A stretch of DNA of 64,000 nt from Halonatronum saccharophilum DSM 13868 (GCF_000517025.1 NZ_KI912097.1:191673-255672), one strand, 5' to 3'; shown: positions 26,372 to 36,559, counted from the stretch's first letter. A program made the numbers and translations. The notes: generated from the letters alone by a model not told the origin.

Positions 26372-27472
26372 TTAGGCACTTCTTACTGGCATAATTACCG
26401 AGATATAATCTTCCTTTTTAGTCTTTACTACCCCAGGGGCCAACGGTCCTGATAACTCTATAATAACCTCTTGCTCAGCTACTACCTTCAATGAATCTAT
26501 TAAATAATTTACATTAAAGGCTATTTGGGCTTCTTCACCTTTTAAAGATATTTTAACCTTTTCATAAGCTTTCCCAACTTGAGGAGCCTTTGCAGTGATA
26601 ACTAATTCTTTTGGGCTAAAGCTCAACTTGATTATATTATCATCTTGTCTAGCCAACAAAGCTGCTCGCTTAACAGCTTTTAAGAGCTCACCTTTTTTTA
26701 GTGAGACCTGTGTCTTACTTGTATTAGGAATAACATGCTTATAATTAGGAAATTGACCTTCAATTAATCGTGATACTACTACTATACCAGAAAATTCAAA
26801 AAGCACCTGACTTTGAGTAATAGCAACCTCTACTTCATCCTCTAAATCTGCTAGCAACTTACTTAATTCATTCATACTCTTTCTAGGTATAATAGCTTCT
26901 GCGCTAACCCCTTTATCTTCAATAACATTATACTTATAGGCTAGCCTATAAGTATCAGTAGCTATAAATCTAACTTCTCCATCTTCTACCATTAATAATC
27001 CTCCAGCTAAGAAAGGCTTTGTCTGATCTTGAGATACTGCAAAGTCTACACTATCAATCATCTCCTTTAACTTCCCTTGCTTAACCTTCAATCTAAGAGC
27101 CCCCTTAACTTCAGGTAATAAAGGAAAATCATCAGGACTGCCTGCATTAATACTAAAGTGCGACCCTCTACATTTAATAGATACTTTAGTCTTTGATGAA
27201 TCTAACTCCAATTTAATCTTTTCCCTTGGTAGCTCTTTTATTATATTAGCCAGGTAATTAGCCGGTAAAAGAACACTCCCTTCTTCCAGCACCTTTCCTT
27301 CTACAAAGGACTCAATTCCAACCTCCAAATCTGTAGCTATTAATTTAATCCTTCCAGACTCTGCCTTAATCAAGATACTAGATAGAATAGGCAAGGTTCT
27401 ATTCGAAGCTACAGCCTTCCTAACTATATTAATCCCTTGATAAAATCCCTTTTGCCCTAATTCTAACTTCAT
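26372..27472 (-). CDS. dnaN: DNA polymerase III beta sliding clamp, copy 2
   Basis: This is a second full-length clamp of 366 residues, exactly as long as copy 1 and ending in the same IMPVRSA. It keeps ATDTYRLAYK and SRLIEGQFPNYKHVIP. Differences are spread along the whole protein, so the duplication is old and both copies look intact. Like copy 1 it stands alone, with AAAGGGGGAAGGTT before the ATG and its own terminator; recQ follows upstream with 420 bases between them. A specialised role in repair or in spore development is possible but unproven. Two clamps are rare but known, for example in the Bacillus cereus group. Confidence 0.93.
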   Translation of the reverse strand: MKLELGQKGFYQGINIVRKAVASNRTLPILSSILIKAESGRIKLIATDLEVGIESFVEGKVLEEGSVLLPANYLANIIKELPREKIKLELDSSKTKVSIKCRGSHFSINAGSPDDFPLLPEVKGALRLKVKQGKLKEMIDSVDFAVSQDQTKPFLAGGLLMVEDGEVRFIATDTYRLAYKYNVIEDKGVSAEAIIPRKSMNELSKLLADLEDEVEVAITQSQVLFEFSGIVVVSRLIEGQFPNYKHVIPNTSKTQVSLKKGELLKAVKRAALLARQDDNIIKLSFSPKELVITAKAPQVGKAYEKVKISLKGEEAQIAFNVNYLIDSLKVVAEQEVIIELSGPLAPGVVKTKKEDYISVIMPVRSA

Positions 27473-27855
27473 AACCTTCCCCCTTTTAAGGATTTCTAGG
27501 TACCCATTTGTATATAATTAAAGAAACTCTATATTATGTAATCTATAATTTTTATATTTAGACATAGACTAAAATTTTCCTTCGCCATTATTTCTTTAAT
27601 CGTCTAGAAAAGTAATATAACATAACTTTATTACTAGGAATATGGCATCAGTAGCAAAACTATTTTTAAATGTTTTTAGGTAAAAATAATAAGAACGAAA
27701 AGCCTCTTTAGGCTTGTAGAGAATCAAAACATAAATTTTTAGGAACTAACGGTCTTACTGACTCCTGATTCCAAATTCCAAGTTCCTATAACTAAAAGTT
27801 ATATTTTATTATCTATAAGACCTTAGTATTAAATAAAAACAATTTTATAATCAAA
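27473..27855. repeat. Intergenic region with CTGATTCC-type repeat
   Basis: At 27758-27815 the text CTCCTGATTCCAAATTCCAA leads to AACTAAAAGTTATA, matched by a related element at 31868-31930. The remaining sequence upstream of dnaN copy 2 has no recognisable gene. Confidence 0.45.
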
Positions 27856-27882
27856 AAGAGAACAGCATTAGCTGCTCTCTTG
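27856..27882 (-). terminator. Terminator after recQ
   Basis: AGAGAACAGC and GCTGCTCTCT pair around ATTA, with TTTTT following on the minus strand, just downstream of the recQ stop. Confidence 0.82.
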
Positions 27883-27890
27883 TAATAACT

Positions 27891-29984
27891 CTATGCGTAG
27901 TTTTTCATAATTTTAATATGAAAATAGCTTACCTCGTCTGGTAAGGCTTCTTTAATAGGCTTTAACTTCCCAGTGTCATCTTCTTTAAGCTTGGATATGA
28001 TCAACTTCTTATAATCCTCTGGAACAAGAGATACCAGGTCCAATTCTAAACCTTCACTTGCTCCCCTAATCAGATGGCTTTCGATAGTAGTAGTAGCCAA
28101 TCCTCTATCCTTAGAGATCTCTTTAACTGTCTTCCCGTCTTGATATAACTTACAGCTTATCATATGGCTAGGGGTCTCATCACCCTTAGCTCTCCTAGAT
28201 GCTCTCTTTCTCTTTTTATCCAAATATTTTTCAATCTCTTCTAAAAAGATCTGACCATACTTTCTATACTTAACTATTCCCATCCCTTTGACCTTTAAAA
28301 GTTGGTCCTTATCACTTGGTAACTTACTTGCTAACTCCTTTAAAGTACTATCCTGAAATATAACATAAGGTGGTACCTTTTCCTCTTCAGCTAAGTTAGC
28401 TCTTAATTTACGCAATGATTCAAAAAGTTCGTCTTTAACAGATATTTTAGTCACTTTATCTCTTACTTTATGATAGACTTTCTTCTCACCCTTTAAAACA
28501 GGAGAAGCAGTTGAAGATAACTTAACTACTGAGTATTTGGAATTAGTTAATATAATATAGCCTTCTGCAATTAAAAAGTTTATCATATTCTTAATATCTT
28601 TAATCCGATACCCACTCATAATCCCATAAGTTGATAATTTATGCAGGTTTCTATTTAATATCTGCTTTCTCTTAGATCCCTTCAAGACCCCAGCCACTAC
28701 ACCTACACCAAACTTTCCTTTTAATTTATAAACACAAGAGAGTATCTTCTGTGCTTCTACCGTTACCTCCTCTAATTCATTACTACCATTACAGTTACTA
28801 CAATTATCACAGCCTTCTCCCATACCCATCTCACCAAAATAATCTAAGATGAAGTGCCTTAAGCATTGATTGGTATAGGAATAATCAACCATCCTTTGTA
28901 GTTTCTCATACTCATACTCTTTACGCTCCCCACTTAGATTGGATTGATCGATAAAGAACTTGGGTATTCTAATATCAGCAGGGCTAAATAATAATATACA
29001 CTCACTAAACTCTCCATCACGACCTGCCCTTCCAGCCTCTTGATAATAAGCCTCTAAATTCTTAGGCATATTATGATGAATTACATAACGAACATTGGAC
29101 TTATCTATTCCCATACCAAAGGCATTGGTCGCTACAATAATTTTCAACTTATCATAGATAAAACCTTCTTGAATAGCCTTTCTCTCCTGGTGATTCATCC
29201 CTCCATGATACTTGCCAACCTTATAATCCTTTCCTTTGAGAAATTCGTAAAGGGCTTCAACCTCTTTTCTAGTATTGGCATAGATTATACCCGAATCATC
29301 CTTGTTAACCTCTAAATACTCTTCGATAAATTCTCTCTTATCTTCTCCTGTTATAACCTTGAAATTTAGATTTGGTCTATCAAAGCCTGTTATAAAGGTA
29401 TCTCTCTTATTAATACTTAAAAGATCATTAATATCAAATCTTACCTCTTTAGTAGCTGTAGCCGTGAAAGCAGTCACTATAGGTCTAGGCTTTAAAGAGT
29501 CCATCAGCTTAGAAATCAACCTATAGCTAGGGCGAAAATCATGTCCCCAGCTAGATATACAATGAGCCTCATCAACAGCAACCATAGATATATCCATTCG
29601 GCCTAGACGCTCTAAAAAGTCTCCACTCCCTAAGCGCTCAGGAGCAATATATATCAACTTATACTCTCCTTGTCTAGCCATTGAGATACGCTCTTCTATC
29701 TCAATCCAATCTAAAGAGCTATTAATATATGTGGCTGGAATTTGAATAGTATTTAAGGCATCTATCTGATCCTTCATCAAAGAGATCAAAGGAGAAATTA
29801 CTAAAGTTACTCCTTCAAAACATAAAGCTGGAATCTGAAAACAGATAGACTTTCCTCCACCAGTAGGCATTATCCCTAGTGTATTTTTCCCCTCCAAAAC
29901 ATTCTCTATAATCTCGCGTTGGCCCTCTCTAAAAGAAGGATAACCAAAGTACTCCTGTAAATATTTCCTTGCCTTCTCTATCAT
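27891..29984 (-). CDS. recQ: ATP-dependent DNA helicase RecQ
   Basis: This 697-residue 3'-5' DNA helicase acts in recombination and repair of stalled forks. Walker A is MPTGGGKS near 40, the DEAH box is AVDEAHC near 139, and FTATAT follows. The RecQ zinc region has its first Cys near 373 and CDNCSNC near 390, then a winged-helix RQC region, an HRDC domain (about 520-595) and a C-terminal HTH_40-type domain (about 605-697), as in long Firmicute RecQ proteins. The ATG at 29984 follows AAGGAGTGTTTTG and is preferred over the adjacent TTG. It is a single-gene unit between terminator and repeat. Confidence 0.95.
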   Translation of the reverse strand: MIEKARKYLQEYFGYPSFREGQREIIENVLEGKNTLGIMPTGGGKSICFQIPALCFEGVTLVISPLISLMKDQIDALNTIQIPATYINSSLDWIEIEERISMARQGEYKLIYIAPERLGSGDFLERLGRMDISMVAVDEAHCISSWGHDFRPSYRLISKLMDSLKPRPIVTAFTATATKEVRFDINDLLSINKRDTFITGFDRPNLNFKVITGEDKREFIEEYLEVNKDDSGIIYANTRKEVEALYEFLKGKDYKVGKYHGGMNHQERKAIQEGFIYDKLKIIVATNAFGMGIDKSNVRYVIHHNMPKNLEAYYQEAGRAGRDGEFSECILLFSPADIRIPKFFIDQSNLSGERKEYEYEKLQRMVDYSYTNQCLRHFILDYFGEMGMGEGCDNCSNCNGSNELEEVTVEAQKILSCVYKLKGKFGVGVVAGVLKGSKRKQILNRNLHKLSTYGIMSGYRIKDIKNMINFLIAEGYIILTNSKYSVVKLSSTASPVLKGEKKVYHKVRDKVTKISVKDELFESLRKLRANLAEEEKVPPYVIFQDSTLKELASKLPSDKDQLLKVKGMGIVKYRKYGQIFLEEIEKYLDKKRKRASRRAKGDETPSHMISCKLYQDGKTVKEISKDRGLATTTIESHLIRGASEGLELDLVSLVPEDYKKLIISKLKEDDTGKLKPIKEALPDEVSYFHIKIMKNYA

Positions 29985-30006
29985 CAAAACACTCCTTATG
30001 TTTTAA

Positions 30007-30141
30007 GTTACCAGTGTGAGTTTGTGTTTTGCGTTGTAGGATCAAAAGCTTAAATCATTATTACTTTCTATCCTCAAATTTTCTACCTTTACTCACACTC
30101 ACTACCTACAACACACTACTAAGTGGCACGATAGTGCCACT
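30007..30141. repeat. Decayed inverted repeat with GTGGCAC hairpin
   Basis: CAGTGTGAGTTTGTG and GTTGTAGG on the left are mirrored by ACTCACACTCACTACC and CCTACAAC on the right. At 30122-30141 AGTGGCACGATAGTGCCACT forms a tight hairpin that recurs in the two 185-bp repeats near 57.9 and 59.5 kb. Confidence 0.6.
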
Positions 30142-30298
30142 CCATCCTATATAATCTTATCTAATTAATGAACAAAATTCAAGCCTCAAAGCAAAAGAGA
30201 ACCTCCAAAGCTCTTAGCTTAGAAAATTCTCCTGCCATTTTTCCAAAATAGGATATAGTTATTCTTAATATATCTTATAATTGCAAATTATAAATTAG

Positions 30299-30667
30299 CT
30301 AATTTTTTCTTCGCTCTGCTATCCTAATTATTACATAAGCAATTAAGGTGAAAACAAAGAATACTAAAAGCATCCAAGCAATGCTCTGCAAGGAACCAAT
30401 TAATGTCCTATAAATTTCTAAAGTCCAACGCTCTAGTGTTAAAGGTATAGGATCTCTACCACTAATTTGGGCAGTTATATACCTCTCTAAATCCCTAACC
30501 CTTACCCCACCTGAAATTCCAACTATATAAATAGCAAACTTTATATACTTCAACCAAGCTCGACTAATCTCCTTAGGAACTATCATATCCAATATTCTAT
30601 GAACAGAACTACTAAAAATTCTCACTACTATATAGCAAGATAATAATGCTACTAAGAAGGTCAACAA
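30299..30667 (-). CDS. Small membrane protein, unknown function
   Basis: The protein has about 122 residues with hydrophobic segments at the N-terminus (about 1-20) and C-terminus (about 93-115), and a central soluble region with VRDLERYITAQ. I recognise no family. The start is uncertain: the TTG at 30667 has no close ribosome binding site, while AGAGGGGGG lies nine codons further upstream with only non-standard starts (ATT, ATC) beyond it. The hydrophobic frame stays open through that stretch. A second small membrane protein gene precedes it, possibly co-transcribed. Confidence 0.55.
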   Translation of the reverse strand: MLTFLVALLSCYIVVRIFSSSVHRILDMIVPKEISRAWLKYIKFAIYIVGISGGVRVRDLERYITAQISGRDPIPLTLERWTLEIYRTLIGSLQSIAWMLLVFFVFTLIAYVIIRIAERRKN

Positions 30668-30751
30668 AATAAGTAGATAAAAGATATGAATCCCCCCTCT
30701 CTTTTAATATGTATTTTTTACAATAAATTACTTTTTATACTTGAAAGGATA

Positions 30752-31165
30752 TCAATTATCACCTCTAGCATCTAGTACTCTAGTAGATTTAAAGTAATCC
30801 TTGACCTCAGGATGAAACAAGAAGAAGGTGAAAGTTGCAAAAACTATTAGTCCAGGCAGTGCTAGAATCCATACTGCAGACACCAATAGATTAAGTGACC
30901 CAATAATTATATTCCAAAGCAGATAGAGAACCCTCCCCCAATTAAAACCCCTTAAGATGGCTATCCCACTTATAAGGGGTATAATCATTCCCGCATAAAT
31001 TAAGAAACCCTGTATCCAAATAGCAGAAGCATTACTATCCATCAATATTCTAATTTCAGACTCCTCCAGCTCCCCTAATAGATAAATAAAATCTAGAAGC
31101 GAAATACTTGCTAAGATAATTAAAACCCAAGAAATTATGGTTATAGAAATTGGCCTTTCATCCAT
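30752..31165 (-). CDS. Four-pass small membrane protein
   Basis: The protein has 137 residues. Four hydrophobic segments (about 8-27, 49-70, 76-94 and 95-117) alternate with short loops, and it ends in a soluble tail with FHPEVKDYFK. This layout is common in uncharacterised DUF-type membrane proteins of Firmicutes, and the ending recalls proteins that carry PEVKxYF near the C-terminus. The ribosome binding site AGGGTGAGGATAA supports the start. The function is unknown. It may be co-transcribed with the membrane protein gene downstream, which begins 85 bases later. Confidence 0.6.
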   Translation of the reverse strand: MDERPISITIISWVLIILASISLLDFIYLLGELEESEIRILMDSNASAIWIQGFLIYAGMIIPLISGIAILRGFNWGRVLYLLWNIIIGSLNLLVSAVWILALPGLIVFATFTFFLFHPEVKDYFKSTRVLDARGDN

Positions 31166-31325
31166 TTATCCTCACCCTTTCTCTAATTCAATACTCAGTG
31201 ATTGCTCAATTCATACCATTTCAACTTCTAGAATATCCTTAGCATTTATATACTCTCACTTCTTCCCTTAAAACTCAAGTTCTTAAAGAGATAATAATAG
31301 ATTCCTAGAGCAATTAAATCAATAA

Positions 31326-31634
31326 TTAATTGCAACCAATTAAAAATATCATAGTAGGTAGATATTCATTGGGTTGGCCCATCCTTCCCAATTCAAGTTT
31401 ATAGCCCCTTCTTCTTCTTAGCCTCCTTATAATATAGATATAAGCCACTACACCACCTAACAACTCTATATAAGGGCCTATACCTTCCAAGCCTAACACT
31501 CCAAATATTGCTCCTAAGGCACAAAAAGGGATACTAATTAAGTTTAAAAATAAAATAACCATAGCCATAACCTTCATACTATCCTTAATAGTCATCCCTT
31601 CTGCTAAAAGAAGCTTCTCCATATAAACACCCAT
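31326..31634 (-). CDS. Small membrane protein, unknown function
   Basis: The protein has up to 102 residues with two or three hydrophobic segments (about 19-44, 50-68 and a short C-terminal one), with an arginine cluster (RRLRRRRGYK) between. I recognise no family. No convincing ribosome binding site stands before either the first ATG or the internal ATG at residue 5, so expression is doubtful. It may be a decaying relative of the neighbouring membrane protein genes. Confidence 0.4.
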   Translation of the reverse strand: MGVYMEKLLLAEGMTIKDSMKVMAMVILFLNLISIPFCALGAIFGVLGLEGIGPYIELLGGVVAYIYIIRRLRRRRGYKLELGRMGQPNEYLPTMIFLIGCN

Positions 31635-31931
31635 TTAATATTTAATTTTATATAAATAAGCCAATAGATGTATTCCCAAATTTGGCCCTTGCTATATTAA
31701 TATTCTACATAAACACCTTTGCACCTTCTAAATATTGTAATTTAAGTTTTTTAATGAAAAAACTCACACAACAATTAACAGAATTCTAAAAAGCAGATTA
31801 AAACACGATCAAAGTTGCTTAAATCTGATTTAAACCCTTTTAACCTTTTTTATTTTTATTCTTTATGCCCTTGCCATTCCTAGTTCCTGATTCCTGAGTC
31901 CTAACTCCTGCAACCAAAAGTTATACTTAAG
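31635..31931. repeat. Intergenic region with CTGATTCC-type repeat
   Basis: At 31868-31930, TTCCTAGTTCCTGATTCCTG and CAACCAAAAGTTATACTT resemble the element at 27.76 kb. The heptamer TTGGCCC occurs at 31682. No gene is visible. Confidence 0.45.
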
Positions 31932-31973
31932 AAAAAATCCAGTACAGCCTATGTGGCCGATACTGGATTTTTT
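31932..31973 (-). terminator. Terminator overlapping the end of the MATE gene
   Basis: AAAAAATCCAGTA and TACTGGATTTTTT pair around a 16-base loop. The stop codon of the MATE gene lies in the loop, so the last codons encode part of the stem. Confidence 0.83.
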
Positions 31974-33304
31974 TCTCCAACCATTGATTTTTCTGTCCAC
32001 TTTCTACCCTTCCATCTATAATACATACAGATGCCTCTAAGCCATTCATCCAACAATAAGCCTAACCAAATTCCTGGAAGACCATAACCTAAAACTACTC
32101 CAAAGAAGTAACCTCCTAGCACCCCTACTCCCCACATAGAGAAGATAGCCATAACAACAGGAAAAATAACATCTCCAGCCCCTCTTAAACCATTTATAAT
32201 TACTATATTGAAGTTTCTTCCAGGCTCTAAGAAAGCATCTACCATTAAGGTAGCTACTCCTAAGGCAATTATCTCTGGATTATCTGTATAAAAGTTCATA
32301 AATACTCTTCCAAAAAGAATTAAAAATATCCCACCTATTATTGAAAAGACCATTCCAATCTTAAAGTTCTTAAGGCCTACATCATGAGCTTCATCAATTT
32401 CGTTGGCCCCTACAAGTTGACCAATCATAATCTGATTTGCCTGACCTATAGCAATAGAGAACAACATAGCAAACCAAATTATTGTCATTACATAGGTCCT
32501 TGTTATATAAGCATTCTCTCCTAAATTAATTAATATAATACTCATCAAAACTGTCTGAGATAAGTTATATGACATATTCTCCATCGCTGCTGGAAAACCT
32601 ACTTTAAATAACTTCTTGAGTATAATAAAAGATTTCTTTCCTAAATGAGAGAACATAGTAATTGGTACAAGCTTTTTAACTAAAAATACTGCAGCGGCAA
32701 TAGTTGCACATATTCTACTAAAGGTAGTAGCAATTGCAACACCTCTCACTCCTAAAACTGGAGCTCCAAAGAGGCCAAAAATAAATACAGCATCACCAAT
32801 AATGTTTACAATATTCATTATAACTGTAATTACCATAGTCTCCTTTGTATAGCCATGGCTTCTGATAATTGCTGTCAAAGTATTTAAAATTGCTTGGAAG
32901 AATAAAGCTCCACCTACTATCTTAATATAATCTGCAGCATAATTCATCAAATCTGGTGTGACACCCATCTGGATCAAAATCCATTCACCATAAAAGACCA
33001 TAAATATACTAATTATTATTCCTACAATTAAGTTCATAACCAAAGATACTGCACTAACCTTCTCCACTTCTTTCTTCATCTGTGCTCCAACTGCCTGAGC
33101 TACTAGTACAGCAGTCCCAGCAGAGATAATTGCAAATACTATGTTAAAATTACCTATGACCTGATTTGAAGCACCTACTGCTCCAGCAGCACGATCATCA
33201 AATTGGCTAAGCATAAAGATATCTGCAACTCCAAGTAGCATAAAGAGCAGGATCTCGATAAATATTGGCCCTGCTAGCTGATATAAATTCTTTCTTTTCT
33301 CCAT
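31949..33304 (-). CDS. MATE family multidrug efflux transporter
   Basis: This protein of about 451 residues has twelve hydrophobic segments and the MATE features NLYQLAGPIFIEILL at the N-terminus and GAVGASNQ, RSHGYTKET and GLRGAGDVIFP further on. Such transporters export cationic compounds using Na+ or H+ gradients. The ATG at 33304 is chosen because GAGGGTAATT precedes it and it gives the normal family length. An open frame continues 49 codons upstream but covers what looks like an untranslated leader behind a strong promoter at 33485-33513. The gene's end lies inside its own terminator. Confidence 0.88.
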   Translation of the reverse strand: MEKRKNLYQLAGPIFIEILLFMLLGVADIFMLSQFDDRAAGAVGASNQVIGNFNIVFAIISAGTAVLVAQAVGAQMKKEVEKVSAVSLVMNLIVGIIISIFMVFYGEWILIQMGVTPDLMNYAADYIKIVGGALFFQAILNTLTAIIRSHGYTKETMVITVIMNIVNIIGDAVFIFGLFGAPVLGVRGVAIATTFSRICATIAAAVFLVKKLVPITMFSHLGKKSFIILKKLFKVGFPAAMENMSYNLSQTVLMSIILINLGENAYITRTYVMTIIWFAMLFSIAIGQANQIMIGQLVGANEIDEAHDVGLKNFKIGMVFSIIGGIFLILFGRVFMNFYTDNPEIIALGVATLMVDAFLEPGRNFNIVIINGLRGAGDVIFPVVMAIFSMWGVGVLGGYFFGVVLGYGLPGIWLGLLLDEWLRGICMYYRWKGRKWTEKSMVGEKNPVSAT

Positions 33305-33360
33305 AATTACCCTCATTTCCATATACTGATTTAAGTATTCCTGCACTTCAAATATAATTA

Positions 33361-33414
33361 TTTCAATTGACTTAAGAGCTAGAGATAATGCCGAGGAAGT
33401 GCTTCCAATTGAAA
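33361..33414 (-). promoter_or_regulatory. Structured leader of the MATE gene, possible cis-acting RNA
   Basis: TTTCAATTG (33361-33369) pairs with CAATTGAAA (33406-33414), enclosing GGAAG/CTTCC and more sequence, in the 170-base leader between promoter and start. The shape suggests a multi-branched element, but I match no known riboswitch class. Confidence 0.35.
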
Positions 33415-33484
33415 CCAAAAAAATAAATTTAAATGCAACTAATTTCTTCAACCTTTTATTATAATAAATAATACGTTTAATAAA

Positions 33485-33513
33485 AGTATAATTTATTTAA
33501 AGACTAAAGTCAA
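33485..33513 (-). promoter_or_regulatory. Sigma-A-type promoter of the MATE gene
   Basis: TTGACT (33513-33508) and TATACT (33490-33485) are separated by 17 bp on the minus strand. The start of transcription would be near 33478, leaving a leader of about 173 bases. Confidence 0.7.
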
Positions 33514-33520
33514 TATTATT

Positions 33521-33566
33521 AAGAGTGAAAAATTAGATTTCTTGAGAAATCTAATTTTTCACTCTT
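33521..33566. terminator. Long hairpin terminator after the hemerythrin chemoreceptor
   Basis: A perfect 22-bp stem starting AAGAGTGAAAAATTAG closes on a two-base loop. The flanking ACTCTTAATTCTTAACTC text is a repeat also seen just after dnaN copy 1. Confidence 0.8.
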
Positions 33567-33571
33567 AATTC

Positions 33572-35170
33572 TTAACTCTTATTATAACTTTTAATATGAG
33601 CAGCTAATTTTTGATCTTCACGTTTTATATGCTCAATTAACCACCCAGTAACCATCTTATTTAATTTCATTAGTGCTGTTATATTAGCTGATCTATTGTA
33701 ATCATCAACTACCTCTTGTACTCTAGCTTTAAACCCATCATGTATCTTCTTGTGATTCTCATAATCAGGGTACTTATACTCCTGCTGTATTATTTCTTCA
33801 TCATCAAAGTGTTCTTCAATATAATCTACCAACCAATCTAAAACTTTATTTATCTCACTTTCACCTTTTTGCTCTTTATAAGCTTCTAAAAGATAGTTAG
33901 CCTGATCAAAGATACCTTTATGTTGCTCATCTATCTTCTCTACTCCTACTTCAAACTTATTACTCCACTGATTTCCATTAACCATATCCTCTAAAGTAAA
34001 TTTACCAAGATGCTTCTTTAAGCTATTCACCCTCTGATCTAAGCCCTTAGACGAATCATTAATTTCCTTTGACATACTTCCTATATCTTGAGCTGCTTCT
34101 AAGAGCCCTTCACTACTTTGGGCCAAATCCTGAGCTGTATAAGCAATCTGTTCAATCTGTGTAGCAGTCTCTTCAGTAGCTTTTTCAATCTCTATAAATA
34201 CTTGATTAGTTTCTTGAGTAATCTCTTGACCTTCTTTGGTCTTAACTTCAACCTCTTTTATAGCTTCTATTACCTTCTTAGAATTATTGCGAGTATTATT
34301 GATCAAATCTTTAACATTAATAGTTGCCTTAGTTGTCTCCTCAGCAAGCTCTCTAATCTCTTCTGCCACTACTGTAAAACCATGGCCCTGTTCCCCAGCC
34401 CTTGCCGCTTCTATAGCAGCATTTAACGCAAGTAGATTGGTCTGGTCAGCAACATTGGTAATCAATTCAATCATACTACCAATCTCTTCAGCATTATTAT
34501 TTAATTTTTCAACTAAAAAAACCGTATTATTTACCTGCTTTGAAATTGCCTCCATCCTATCTACAGTCCCCTCCATATTTACCTTACCTGTCTGAGTAAG
34601 TGAGGTTGACTCCTGGGCAAAGCTGGTAACCTCCTCTGAACTTGCTGAAATTTCTTGTATACTAGCTGAAATATTACTAATTAAATCATTTGTAGTCTCT
34701 ATTGCTGCATCTCCTTCTTCAGTACTAGCAGCCTGTATCTCACTATATAAAGAAAGATTCTCTGACTCTTCTAATATTTTAGTTATTAGGTTACTCTGTT
34801 GATCAACCAAACTATTAAAGGCTATGTATATATCCTTAAACTCTTTTGACCCTTCTTTTTCTATTTTTCTAGTTAAATCACCTTGGGCCAAGCCTTCAAG
34901 CCTACTCTTTATTAAGAACAATCCCTCATCGAAAGACTTGAATAATTTTGATATTATAGTCACTACTATAATATATAAAATGACAAAAGAGGATAGCATT
35001 GTAATAGTTATTGATCTTTTTAACCCCTCCATCTCTATTGATTGATCTAATTCTAATAAATTAGCCAAATAACCATTTATCAAAAAAAAAGCCAAGCTAG
35101 TAACCAAGATAAAAGACAGTGCTAAAAACAAATACTTACTCCTCTTATAATTAAATAATTTTCTTTCCAT
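33572..35170 (-). CDS. Chemoreceptor with C-terminal bacteriohemerythrin domain
   Basis: The protein has 532 residues. Two N-terminal membrane segments (about 13-35 and 53-75) enclose only a very short external loop. A HAMP-like region and a full signalling domain with [19 protein letters not shown] follow. After about residue 395 comes a hemerythrin domain with the diiron ligands in [21 protein letters not shown] and [10 protein letters not shown]. Such domains bind oxygen reversibly, so this is probably an oxygen or redox receptor steering the anaerobe away from air, as proposed for DcrH of Desulfovibrio. Its sensor is cytoplasmic, unlike the Cache receptor at 6.7 kb. AAGGAGATGGTAGG precedes the ATG. 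Confidence 0.93.
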   Translation of the reverse strand: MERKLFNYKRSKYLFLALSFILVTSLAFFLINGYLANLLELDQSIEMEGLKRSITITMLSSFVILYIIVVTIISKLFKSFDEGLFLIKSRLEGLAQGDLTRKIEKEGSKEFKDIYIAFNSLVDQQSNLITKILEESENLSLYSEIQAASTEEGDAAIETTNDLISNISASIQEISASSEEVTSFAQESTSLTQTGKVNMEGTVDRMEAISKQVNNTVFLVEKLNNNAEEIGSMIELITNVADQTNLLALNAAIEAARAGEQGHGFTVVAEEIRELAEETTKATINVKDLINNTRNNSKKVIEAIKEVEVKTKEGQEITQETNQVFIEIEKATEETATQIEQIAYTAQDLAQSSEGLLEAAQDIGSMSKEINDSSKGLDQRVNSLKKHLGKFTLEDMVNGNQWSNKFEVGVEKIDEQHKGIFDQANYLLEAYKEQKGESEINKVLDWLVDYIEEHFDDEEIIQQEYKYPDYENHKKIHDGFKARVQEVVDDYNRSANITALMKLNKMVTGWLIEHIKREDQKLAAHIKSYNKS

Positions 35171-35460
35171 CCTACCATCTCCTTGTTTTACTTAATTTCA
35201 AAACCCAATCCATTCTACCCCAAACTAAAAGTTAATTATTGAATTTTTTATAAACTGTAAATAACTTAAACTAATTATTTAAGCTCTAAGTCAGATAACT
35301 TATTTTGAAAAAGATATCTCTTACTTAAATCACTTGATTAATAATTTAGATGTATATTAATTTAATTAGCTAAAACTTAAATTTATCCTCTTTAATAATA
35401 TAAATTTTTATGAAAATTTATATAAAATAATAATATATTAGCTGGAATAGTAATAAAACA
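35171..35460. other. Intergenic stretch without recognisable content
   Basis: This AT-rich stretch upstream of the hemerythrin chemoreceptor shows no open frame, repeat or hairpin I can support. Confidence 0.4.
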
Positions 35461-35488
35461 TTTAACTCAAAGGGTGATTTAATTACCT

Positions 35489-36376
35489 TTATTTATTGAC
35501 AGTACTTTCTGGATCAATATGCACAAACACTTTTTTTACTCTGGGGTTTAAATTTTTTACACTACTTTGAACCTCTTCTGCCACCCTATGCCCTTCTACT
35601 ACAGTTAATTGATTATCCACTATAATTTCTATGTCTACAGATATGTTTGGCCCATAGAATCTCAATTTTATATCACCAACACCAAGTACTCTATCTAATC
35701 TATCTACTTCCATTTTAATCTTCTCCGCCTTTTTTTGATCTATGTTAGCATCCATTAATTCATTTATTGACCTAAATAATATTTCAAATCCTGTTTTTAT
35801 AATAAATAGAGCTATTATTAACCCTACTATTGGATCTAAAAAAAGATAACCTAATCTTGCTCCTCCAGCACCTATTAAAACTCCAATTGAAGATAAAGCA
35901 TCAGACCTCTGATGACAAGCATCAGCTATTAAACCCTTACTCTCGATCTTTCTGCCTATTTTAATAGTATACCTATAAAGAATCTCTTTACCAATAACAG
36001 AAATTAATGCTATCCACAAGACAAGCCCACCTGGAATATCAACGCCTCCCCTTAATAAATTAATTATTATATCCCTAAGTAATAAAACACCAGTCCCAAT
36101 CAATATCAAAGCCAATAATTTAGTCCCGATAGACTCTGCCTTGCCATGGCCATAAGGGTGGCAAGAATCTGGTGGTTGAGAAGAAACCTTCATACTTATT
36201 ATGACAATAATAGTAGAGGAGAAGTCTGACAAAGAATGGACTCCATCAGCTATCAAGGCACTACTATTAAAGGTCACTCCTACCACTATCTTGATTATTG
36301 ACAGTACTCCATTTATCAAAAAGCTAACAAAAGTAACTTTCTTTCCTACCTCGTACCTATTCACAATCTTAAACAC
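35489..36376 (-). CDS. Cation diffusion facilitator (CDF) metal exporter
   Basis: The protein has about 291-295 residues and six membrane segments, then a cytoplasmic metal-binding domain from about 210. The transport site residues lie in ADGVHSLSD (segment 2) and ADACHQRSDALSS (segment 5); PYGHGKAE follows segment 2 as usual. These proteins export Zn2+, Mn2+, Fe2+ or Co2+ in exchange for protons. Segment 5 has Cys before His where most have Trp-His, which may affect metal choice. The GTG at 36376 lies inside the AGGAGGTG site, so the true start is probably a few codons later, near 36364. No metal-responsive operator was recognised. Confidence 0.88.
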   Translation of the reverse strand: MFKIVNRYEVGKKVTFVSFLINGVLSIIKIVVGVTFNSSALIADGVHSLSDFSSTIIVIISMKVSSQPPDSCHPYGHGKAESIGTKLLALILIGTGVLLLRDIIINLLRGGVDIPGGLVLWIALISVIGKEILYRYTIKIGRKIESKGLIADACHQRSDALSSIGVLIGAGGARLGYLFLDPIVGLIIALFIIKTGFEILFRSINELMDANIDQKKAEKIKMEVDRLDRVLGVGDIKLRFYGPNISVDIEIIVDNQLTVVEGHRVAEEVQSSVKNLNPRVKKVFVHIDPESTVNK

Positions 36377-36559
36377 CTCCTAATATTTTATTTCATTATA
36401 TACTATTCATTAGAAAGTTAAGAGTGTTAAATACTACCGAGAAATTAAAATAAAGCCTAGCTTTATTAGCTATTAGCCTTTAGCTAAAAAGTTGAATCCC
36501 ATTTCAAAAGAATAATATTATTAACAAAGCCAACTCTTATTATAAAAACACATAAAAAA

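Noticed and set aside
15603-27472. Replication origin near the dnaN genes
   Set aside because: No dnaA, recF, gyrB, rpmH or clustered DnaA boxes were seen, and gene direction does not switch here.
33305-33451. A 49-codon hydrophobic extension in front of the MATE protein, which looks like a signal peptide
   Set aside because: It lacks a good ribosome binding site, follows a strong promoter as a leader would, and the shorter protein has the normal MATE length with GAGGGTAATT before its ATG.
34118-34595. Long open frames on the plus strand inside the hemerythrin chemoreceptor gene
   Set aside because: They are antisense shadows of the repetitive helical signalling domain, with no ribosome binding sites and no family likeness.
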